Below, one piece after another: positions 56,401 through 64,000 of a stretch of DNA of 64,000 nucleotides. Numbering within the stretch: the stretch's first letter is position 1; every line of letters begins with the position of its first letter. The notes beneath the pieces are model-generated. The model had not been told where the DNA came from and made no database searches. It was given only the letters and a program-made list of their open reading frames with translations. A program made the translations under genes and the position numbers. Origin of the DNA: Diphasiastrum complanatum (taxonomy: Eukaryota > Streptophyta > Lycopodiopsida > Lycopodiales > Lycopodiaceae); NCBI GenBank assembly GCA_029204225.1, contig CM055104.1, forward strand, positions 48,554,451 to 48,618,450, in the 5' to 3' direction.

Positions 56401-57357
56401 GTCCATATGACATTGAAACATAGACTTTCGGGCGCCTCTGCTCCTCCTGGCCAATGGATAAGAGTCATTCACGACATCCCCCATCCACACGCATACTAAC
56501 CCCACATGCACCAGCCCTACCCACTCTTCTCCCTTCCTCAATATTACATCTATGACCCCTAGTCCCATCCATCCAGTTGCCACGCCCATCTCATCAATAG
56601 TTGCGACAACCTCATCTTCTCCCATCATGACTCTAGCCATCGCCACATCACCTCTTATTACCTGTAGAACAACTGATCAGAAAAAACTTGAATCTACTAA
56701 CAAATGGCACAGTTTACTTGACAAGTGATGAGAAAGAATCAAACGCGAACTCGAAACATTTCTATTTGTGACCAACTCCAAAGATTCGCGAAGGATTCAC
56801 AAAATTTATCTTGCAGTCAACTTGAAAGATTCTTGAAAGATTCATGAAACAATTCCTTGTAGAAGCTCGTGGCTTTCTTGTTGAAGCTCGAAAGATTTGC
56901 GAATAGAATCTTGTCATGAAATATCCTGTTTCTTGTTCAAACCTCAGATGTCGCAAAATTGTTGCGAACAATTCGCGAAATCTTCTGGATTCTTCTCCAA
57001 GTTCACCTGTCACAAAACTGTTGCAAACAATTCGTGAAATATTCTGAATTTCTTCTTCACGCTCTCTATCACGAACAATTCGCGAAAGACAAAAATGTTG
57101 TGAAAAGACAATTGTCGCAAACAATTCATGAAAAACGAAGCTGAGACGAAGAGATGGACTATCGGGAATTCGCAAACAGAATTTATTCGACCCTGGAAAC
57201 AGAACATCTATATGAATATCAACCATTCTAAATGGTTAGGTATCTACTGTTACAGAAATGAAAGGCCAAAAGACCTATCCTCTAGCAATATAAATACATG
57301 TGCACTACTCGTTGTAACTCACTCACTCTATCAAAGACACAACAGCGAGATCCTATA
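56401..57357 (+). repeat. Probable 5' LTR region with TTCGCGAA repeats
   Basis: The right end at 57357 is fixed by the primer site. The left end is unknown. Between 56783 and 57180 the palindrome TTCGCGAA and variants recur. A unit of about 58 bp (gtcgcaaaattgttgcgaac, at 56951 and as a variant at 57009) is tandem. tcaaagacacaacagcgaga at the right end is echoed at 59957-59980. Confidence 0.55.
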
Positions 57358-57358
57358 G

Positions 57359-57371
57359 TGGTATCAGAGCG
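57359..57371 (+). promoter_or_regulatory. Primer-binding site of a sense Copia element
   Basis: It reads TGGTATCAGAGCG, the standard plant Copia tRNA-Met site, upstream of a sense gag. It marks the 5' LTR end. Confidence 0.9.
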
Positions 57372-57499
57372 TATAGATTCAAAATTGATACAGTAATATT
57401 AGAACAAATAAGAGTCAATACAGTAGTATCTTCGCATCCCTCTTAACATTTTTCATACATCCATCAGCAAGCCGCTATCTGGAGTGATTCAAAAAATTA

Positions 57500-58915
57500 G
57501 AAAATGTTGTCGATCATCAATATTCAAGCAAAGATCACTACGATCTTGGATGCAAAACTACTTGATTTGGAAATTAAAGACTTCACTCTTATTGAAGGGC
57601 GAAGGTCTATGGCAATGGGTAGAACCAGTAGAGGAGAAGCAGTAGCTACTCTTGGCAAAGAACTTTGAAAATGGAGTTTGAAAAATGACAAAGCTATAGC
57701 AATTATTGCGTCTTCAGTGCATGACAATATAATACTAGATCTTACATCAATTTCGAACACAAAAGATTTATGGGAAGAATTGCAAACCAAAAATGAGACT
57801 CGATCTCGTAATCAGATTATGTTCTTGGAAGACCATTAACTTACCTACACTAGGACGACAAAGACTTGAACATATTTGTGCGAAAGATTAAAGAGTTGTT
57901 TATTTCCTTGCAGAATTCTGGTGTAGAAAATACAATTTCAAAGGAAAAATAGCTTAGTTATTTTTTCTAGTCCTACCCAGGTCATTCCACACAACTCAAA
58001 CCTTATTCGTGAAAGATGCAATGACACTTCAAAAGGCAATAGACAGAGTTAAAGAGGAAGTAGAAGCTTGTGAACACTATGACGACAATGGTGATTTCGA
58101 AAATGCTCTATTTACTCAAAAGAATAAATCTTCTAAGAAGTCTAAGTTTAAGAGGGAGTCGTCTAAAAAGAATGAGTCTAAGACAAATGAACAACAATCT
58201 GGTAAACAACAGAAGAATTTTGGTGATAAGAAGATTTGCAACAGATGCAGAAGATCAGGTCACATAGAAGAAAAGTGTTGGTTAAATCCAAAGATTGAAT
58301 GCATTCATTGTCATAAACAGGGTCATGCAACAGTAGATTGTTATCAGAATCCCAGAAACAAAAACGAGCAAAATCGAAGCGAACCTTCAGATTCAAACTA
58401 TGTCAAAGACAAAGCAGAATGCTCTAGAGTAGTAGAAGACAGGACAACATGGAACTCAACAGCTTCTGTCAGTGCTGATCTATGTTGTTCATTTAATTCA
58501 ATTCGAGAAGTAGTACTTGATTCGGGAGCCACCTCACATTTTGTTTCCTCGAAACAAATTTTGTTTGAGTACAAGAAGATGAACTATTCGAGATTTATTA
58601 TACTTGGAGACGGTTCTAAACACGTGGTTGATGGAACTAGTGTATTATGGCTAGACACAAATCAGGGAGACAAGAAACTGGAGGAAGTTCTCCATGTCCT
58701 TACTCTTGATAAAGATCTTCTAACCGTAGCTAAGATAGTCGATACATGCATGTTAGTAACCTTCACGAAAAATTCTTGTAAACTGTTCAAGGAAGATTTT
58801 GATAACCTGGTTGCTAAAGACAACAGAGAAGGAGATTTAACCTGAACATTCGAACTAGAATCGAACAAGTCAATCAAACTCAGGAATCAATATATATATT
58901 GTGGCACAAGAGGCT
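57500..58915 (+). mobile_element. Sense Copia element, 5' part: gag, two zinc knuckles, protease, pre-integrase
   Basis: The first gag part (57530-57840) reads LIWKLKTSLLLKGEGLWQW, then KNDKAIAIIASSVHDNIILD and SNTKDLWEELQ across frameshifts. A long open frame, 58009-58845 (278 codons), has a Lys/Ser-rich stretch, knuckles CNRCRRSGHIEEKC and CIHCHKQGHATVDC, and protease VVLDSGATSHFVSS with LGDGSKHVVDG. Sequence continues to LWHKRLC at 58915, where it meets an antisense Copia integrase. Gag binds the RNA genome and protease matures the particle. The rest of pol is missing. Confidence 0.9.
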
Positions 58916-59956
58916 TTGTATGTAGGAGTGAATTGCTGTTTCGATCCCCTGTTCTTCGTAGAATTTTGAGAATTCTTTGCTTTTGTATTCACCTTCGTTG
59001 TCAATTCTGAGGAACTGGACCCTTTTCGAGGTGTGTCGCTCTGCAAATGCCACAAACTTCTTGAAGGAATCATACACTTCGGATTTCTTCTTTAAGTAGT
59101 AGACGGTGGTCATGCGGCTGTAATCATCTATGAACGTCAGAAAATACCTCAAACCTGAGAAAGAATCCATTTTCATCGGTCCACATATATCAGAGTGGAC
59201 GAGCTCAAGAACTTCCTTGGCTCTTCTTCCCTCATGCGTGAATGGATTCTGATGTTGCTTGCCTTTCTGACAAGCTTCGCAGAACTAGGTTTCGGGCCTT
59301 GAAATCTTGAGACCTGTGACTATGTCTTTTTTGCTCATATCATACAGGCTCCGCATGTTCAGATGATACATTCTCCTATGCCAGAGCTGATCTTCATTTT
59401 TTGATGCATTTAATATGCTATCAAAGTTGCTGATTATCTTGGCCTGGTAGAGGTTTCCTTTTCTGCATCTGACCGTCAGCAACTTGTTTGTCGTCTTCTC
59501 CATCATGCAACATGTGTTGTCGTCAAACAAAACTCGAATGCCAAGATCTGCCATCTTGGAGACAAATAGCACCTCTTTTCTGAGTGAGGGCACATAGAGT
59601 GCTCCTGGCAGCTCTGCTTGGTCTGACAGTGTTTGCAGCTGTAGAGTGCCGATGCCTTTGACATCGTGTGTGCTCCCGTCATCTAGAATCACTGCTCTGT
59701 TGTTTTTGAACTCTCTGAAGTCAATCAAGATCTTCTTGTTGCAGGTGATATGTGACGTTGCTCCTGAATCAATGACTACATCGTAGTCGTGTTTAGTGTA
59801 GCTCGTTGAAGCTTCATCAAGTATCATGAAGGCTTCGTCACCTCTATCTGCATCCTTGGATGACTCTGCAACATTAGCTTTTTCAGCTTTGTTCTTTCCT
59901 TTTGGGTTGAATCTGCAATCGTATGCAGAATGTCCCTTCTTCTTGCAGTCACTCAC
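58916..59956 (-). mobile_element. Antisense Copia fragment: protease to integrase, one internal stop
   Basis: The minus strand is open for about 1 kb apart from one TAG near 59286. It reads the end of a knuckle (CKKKGHSAYDC), protease VVIDSGATSHITC, LYVPSLRKEVLFVSKMADLG and LWHRRMYHLNMRSLY. It continues with CEACQKGKQHQNPF, LVHSDICGPMKMDSF, FIDDYSRMTTVYYLKK and LRIDNEGEYKSKEF. The catalytic Asp residues are present. It is cut at the left after YEEQGIE and at the right inside the knuckle. It is the best preserved pol piece in this half of the window apart from the reverse transcriptase at the right edge. Confidence 0.88.
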
Positions 59957-60579
59957 TCAATCAGAGACACAACAGCGAGATAAGACAACAAGAGATGTAT
60001 GTTGATTATTCAGATTCAGAGTTAAAAAAGTTCATTTTTGATCAATAGTTTCTTGCTGTCTAAAATTGTCTAAAGTTGTCTCTTATTTTCGCACGCACAT
60101 TCAATCATAGCAAAAACTGTTCTACTAGTACATAGATCACATACAGATCCGATTGAAGACATTGATATTAGTTTGATTTATTCAAACTTTCATCGTATTC
60201 TCTATGGAAGAATAATTACTATTTTTTCCTACATTATCATCACCATTCCACTCACCTCATCCCCTATTCGCCCAGTCGTCATTCCAACCATAACCGCCAT
60301 CACCACCCCCTCTTCACCACCACCACCACCCCCCTCATCACGACCATTGGTACACCTCCATTTCTCCCATAACCACCATTTCCATGACTGCACCTCTTCC
60401 TCGACTCATCTTAACCATGCCACCTTCAGCCAGCTGGGACACTCAGGTGCTGGGTTGCTGGACAGCCTTAATGGGCCTCCAACAACAACTTCACCAACTG
60501 CTCACTAAACGAGCTATTGAGCAATCCCGCGGCCAATTGGTGGTAGGGCAAATGTTGTAGGCCTTGACTGATCAGGTGG
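59957..60579 (+). other. LTR-end-like sequence and unrecognised low-complexity region
   Basis: 59957-59980 repeats the LTR end word seen before 57357 (agagacacaacagcgagat). The following 60170-60510 is rich in cacc/ccacc and has no recognisable domain. Confidence 0.4.
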
Positions 60580-61371
60580 CGTAGTTGGAAAAAGAGAGAG
60601 AGAGAGAGAGAGTGGAAAAGTAGAGAGCCAAGCTTAGGTCCAAGCCCTTCAGGACCAGCTCTAGAAAGCAAATCAGGCGGCCCAACAGCAAAGTCATCTC
60701 ATGCAAAATCTCAAGGTCGAACTTGATGCAGAGAAGACAGCCCGACAGACCTACCAGTGAGATCGTCAACACCTCTTGCTGAAATCTAGGGAGCTGGAGC
60801 TGAATCGAGAGTCTTTCAAAGCCAATGAGAGATCTCTCAGGGACCTCATCTACACCTTAGAGCACAATGTCTCTAGGGAGAAATCAATGGCAACACGAGC
60901 CCAGAAAAACTTTGTCACCCCAACAAACAACCCTGGAGCTTAAGGTACAATAGGTAGAGCAACAATTGTATACAATTCATGTTGCACTTGATCAAATGGT
61001 TGTTACTATGAAAGAAGACACAGGGTGTCTGCTCAAGGTACAATAGGCAGAGCAACAATCATAGGCAATTCATGTTGCATTGTTACTATGAAAGAAGACA
61101 CGGAGTGTCTACTCAAAAACTCCAGAAGAAGAGAGCCAAGTATTACAAGGATCTGTTAGCTTGGTATCCAACTCTACAGGGATCAACAAAAAACTCATGA
61201 GGCGGTGCTCACAACCAGAGATACCGAGGTGGCAAACCTGTGCACCACATTCAAAGAAGACAAACTGGCTCTCAAGGATGTGGATGATGAATTGAAGGTT
61301 TTAAAGAAGCAATTCATCGCCATGCTAGAGTTTTCCACTACTCTAGACAGTAATTCACCTCTTATTTTTTA
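60580..61371 (+). pseudogene. Decayed coiled-coil protein coding stretch
   Basis: Around a few stops the + strand reads long charged helical sequence: NLKVELDAEKTARQTYQ near 60715, then LLLKSRELELNRESFKANER and LRDLIYTLEHNVSREKS to about 60890. After an internal duplication follow RDTEVANLCTTFKEDKLALK and DVDDELKVLKKQFIAMLEFS to a stop at 61370. Heptad-like spacing of Leu/Ile suggests coiled coil. It begins near a (GA)n run at 60591-60612. It may be part of a Ty3-type gag or an extra retroelement protein. I cannot name it. Confidence 0.45.
60942..61120 (+). repeat. Tandem duplication, about 75 bp
   Basis: The sequence aggtacaataggtagagcaa to gaaagaagacacagggtgtct is repeated from 61017, with a short deletion in the second copy. 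It interrupts the coiled-coil reading frame. Confidence 0.85.
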
Positions 61372-61729
61372 GTATCTTATTAGACTAGTTTTTTATTTTT
61401 TTTCCTCTGCCGTTCCCAACCCCCCCCTCTCAAATTTTGATCTTCTTTGCATATTGCATTTGCTAGATTCCCCACAACAGCCTCATAAATTGTAAATTCA
61501 TGTTGTAGTTGTCCACTTGCTACCATACATTGTGGACTACCTCAAACAAATTTGTTGTTGGCATTGTCGCTTCATCCTCGTCGTCCATCATCTACAACAC
61601 ATTGTCATTTAAGCATATATAAAAAACATAATAGCAACGTGAATTACCATAAAAAATATCATACAAAACAAGATTTAGTATGTACAATAATTCTAAGCTT
61701 TTCCCATCGATGGATTTGATTTCTCCGGT
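61372..61729. other. No gene recognised
   Basis: The stretch starts with a pyrimidine-rich tract (ttttttcctctgccg, ccccccctctc). Nothing else is recognisable. Confidence 0.4.
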
Positions 61730-62096
61730 AAGCTAGCTAACTTTCCAATTCTTGCAAACAATTATCGTATCAATTGCCGACCTTCCGCCACGTTGATTTT
61801 TTGTTGTAAAGCCCATCTATAGAATCTTGAGTGGTTGCATTTCTCCATTGCAAGCACAAAGCAACATGCTCATCTTGTGCTTGCTGCTTTATGTATTTCT
61901 GGGTGTGCTTGTTGACACTATCCATAAAGTGAAACAAACAAGATCTCTCCTTTCCAGCCAAATGGATGTCAGCACCATTTCCATAGACGATTCGTACAAC
62001 ATTCCAGTTTGCTTGAGCTTCGTCTGCCATAAACTGAATGAGATAGGCTCATGCAGGTGGTTTGACATCACCCGATTCAATAGAGTCTGATAAAAA
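61730..62096 (-). pseudogene. Possible MULE-type transposase fragment
   Basis: An 86-codon frame (61770-62030) reads MADEAQANWNVVRIVYGNG, then GKERSCLFHFMDSVNKHTQK and DEHVALCLQWRNATT. The order of an acidic residue, an NWxxVR..YG block, a Cys-Leu-Phe-His segment and a downstream charged helix recalls the DDE region of MULE transposases found in plants. The assignment is from pattern only. It is truncated at the right where an LTR begins at about 62097. Confidence 0.4.
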
Positions 62097-62884
62097 AAAT
62101 CCAGCAAGTTTCACACGTGTGGGGAACAATCCTCAAGTGTGAATGATCTTGTTAAGCTTTGTGTTTAGCACATAAATTGATTCTAGATTGAGTATCAAGA
62201 TCTAGTTCTAGAATTTATGACCAAAGCACAATCTAGCATGCTAATAATCAAAGATTGATTGCATTCAATATCAAAAGAGAAGAAGTACAAGAATTTAATG
62301 CATTAGCATAATCCTCTACTCGAGTTAGAGAGAGAAAGAGAGAGCAAAATTCAAGCAAACAATATGATAGACCAAATTGACATGGAATATCTTCAAAGCT
62401 TGGTTCTTCATCAAAAGTTATGAGAGAGCCTACACATATTTATGGAGATTGGAGTAGCTCGAGGTAGAACCATCTCTCTCCTACTTTCATCCACATCTAA
62501 GAGTGATAACTAGCAAACTAGTGACATTTGTCACTTTACATACATGCATTTCTACCTACTTTTAATAAGTGTCAAATTCTAAACTAGAATTGTCCAAATC
62601 ACCATGCATGTGTCCAATTCACTTTGTGCATGCCTTGCCTGTCACTTTGGATCACTTACAATCATTGCATGTGATATGCCACGAGTTTCTACAAGCCCAA
62701 AAAATGGCATTTCTATGTCTACATTCTATATGCATGTTGTAATTGACCAACTTGACATATGAAATCATGTAGCTCGAGTTTTCTCTAGGCCAAATTTGGC
62801 ATTTGCAATATGAAACATTACATACACATAGAAAAAACTTTGCCAAAGCCTAAAGTCAAGATAGATGATTTTTCATTTTCAACA
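62097..62884 (-). repeat. Copia 3' LTR of the TGTTGAAA family
   Basis: The inner end is sharp: on the minus strand a purine tract TTAGGAGGAG precedes TGTTGAAAATG at 62884. The outer end near 62097 lacks TG, so it may be slightly truncated. It carries tttcacacgtgtgggg at 62110 and matches 22556-23050. Confidence 0.8.
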
Positions 62885-62902
62885 CTCCTCCTAAAAATTA
62901 AT

Positions 62903-63294
62903 CTATGTGGACTTGAACATGGATCTTGGAATTAATCCAAGATTGGCTCTATACTTGATGGAGGAATTTTTGGTCAAAGGTTTGGTGAGCAAATTTGTAA
63001 TACATAATGATGTGTCGATGTGCTCCAAATAGATTTCCCCTCCAATGAGCTTCTCTCTCACAAAGTGATGTGCAACTTTGATGTGTTTGCTACTTGCATG
63101 AAATATTGGATTGTTGGCAAGGGCTTGTGCTGAAATATTGTCACACATGATCAATGGTAGATCATCTTCCTTGATAGTCTTTAGCTCCAAAAGCAACCTC
63201 TTGATCCACAACACTTCTTTTGCTTTAGTAGTAAGTGCTTTATATTCAACTTCACAAGATGAGAGTGATATGGTATCTTCCTTTTTGAAAAGTC
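62903..63294 (-). pseudogene. Copia RNase H, C-terminal part
   Basis: The minus strand reads ISLSSCEVEYKALTTKAKEV, LWIKRLLLELKTI, LIMCDNISAQALANNPIFHA and LTKPLTKNSSIKYRANLGL, ending at a stop just before the polypurine tract. CDN and the LTKPL motif are conserved. A small deletion and frameshift at about 63294 separate it from the upstream reverse transcriptase frame, removing the SGYxxxLG...SW segment. Confidence 0.88.
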
Positions 63295-63297
63295 AAG

Positions 63298-64000
63298 TTA
63301 TATGATAAATGCACTTGTAGATTTCCGATCTATTTTATCACTAGCAAAATCCGAGTCAGAATAGCCAACAATAGAAAGATCTTCACTTTTGTATAATAAA
63401 CCATAATCATAGGTTGAAGATATGTACCTAAGTACCCTTTTGGCCATTTTCCAATGATGAATAGTAGGATTTTGCATAGCTTGGCTCAACTTATGAACAC
63501 TAAAACTTACATCAAGCCTAGTTATAGTGAGCCAAATTAAGGAGCCTATAAGACTCCTAAAAAGAGTGATGTCCACGAAGGATCTTTCATCACCTTTATT
63601 AGGCTCTTTTACAATCTGCTCCATAGGAGTATCAATACTCTTACGATCTAGCATATTAAACTTTTTTAACACTGAAAGAGCATACTTGGAATGACAAACA
63701 AAAGCTTTCTCATTATGAAAGTCAATCTCTAATCCTAAGATGTAATGAATTCTTCCAAGATCTTGCATCTTGAATTCTCCTCCAAGTGCAATTTTAGTTT
63801 CTTCAACTAAATTGATACAACTTCTTGTTAGGATAATATCATCAACATAAATTAGAAGAATGACAATATCACTAGCATATAACTTGATATACAAGGAAGG
63901 ATCATAGTCACTAAGAATGAATCCTAGTGAGATAAGAAAAGTATTAAGCCGAGAATACCACGATCTTGGTGCTTGCTTTAGTCCATAGAGACTTTTGAAG
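63298..64000 (-). pseudogene. Copia reverse transcriptase and RNase H start, runs off the right edge
   Basis: The minus strand is open from the window edge to 63298. It reads FKSLYGLKQAPRSWYSRLN at the edge, then LLIYVDDIILT (catalytic YVDD), FKMQDLGRIHYILGLEI and DTPMEQIV. RSLIGSLIWLTITRLDVSFS and GYSDSDFASDKIDRKSTSAF follow and begin RNase H. The enzyme would copy the element's RNA to DNA. This is the only stretch in the window where a Copia reverse transcriptase catalytic core is intact. The N-terminal half lies beyond 64000. Confidence 0.92.

Noticed and set aside
1..64000. CRISPR-like or other prokaryotic defence arrays among the tandem repeats
   Set aside because: The repeats are contiguous minisatellites or degenerate words in plant retroelement sequence, not identical repeats separated by unique spacers. 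The window is eukaryotic.

Overview
This is a window of plant nuclear DNA. It holds the 3' half of one host gene, the nucleoporin NUP155, buried in long introns and surrounded by broken LTR retrotransposons, mainly Ty1/Copia with some Ty3/Gypsy. No bacterial operon, organelle gene, rRNA, tRNA or CRISPR array is visible. The 10.1-kb intron packed with nested Copia elements, the dense repeats and the single host gene in 64 kb suggest a large-genome seed plant, plausibly a gymnosperm. That is inference: nothing in the window fixes the species.

Layout. 1-3149: the 5' part of an antisense Copia element (protease, zinc knuckle, gag, leader, primer-binding site, probable LTR). 3677-18708: eight NUP155 exons on the + strand, 699 codons plus stop. 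The N-terminal beta-propeller exons lie beyond the left edge. The fourth intron visible here (6997-17097) contains two chimeric Copia blocks, then a sense Copia element whose 3' LTR is split by a complete antisense Copia element (12270-15910, duplicated target AAGCT). 18709-21640: 3' flank without a gene. 21640-25215: Copia fragments facing both ways. 26400-28400: two long degenerate arrays, one built on ATCTCGACCGA and one on CCCTAAA-TTCGC-TTTTT. 28700-32292: gag-like debris and an LTR carrying a poly-C/(TC)n microsatellite. 32550-38030: antisense retroelement remains with a 40-bp minisatellite. 38168-41761: a complete small non-autonomous LTR element (duplicated target CAAAG) inside an antisense Ty3/Gypsy reverse transcriptase, whose frame is restored when the insertion is removed. 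44410-44758: an almost perfect 150-bp inverted repeat. 45-50 kb: several tandem repeats and LTRs. 50196-59956: a patchwork of Copia and Gypsy pieces. 60580-61371: a decayed coiled-coil-coding stretch. 61730-62096: a possible MULE-type transposase fragment. 62097-64000: the 3' end of an antisense Copia element running off the window with recognisable reverse transcriptase and RNase H.

The only cellular function encoded is NUP155, a scaffold protein of the inner ring of the nuclear pore. Everything else is best read as successive retroelement insertion, deletion and rearrangement. Three Copia copies have lost reverse transcriptase but kept gag and/or integrase. At three places halves of Copia polyproteins meet in opposite orientation. 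No convincing new cellular system was found. The most unusual structures are the 150-bp hairpin, the CTCGACCGA and telobox-like arrays, the small non-autonomous element and its relatives, and the unidentified 129-codon reading frame inside an RT-less Copia element in the NUP155 intron.
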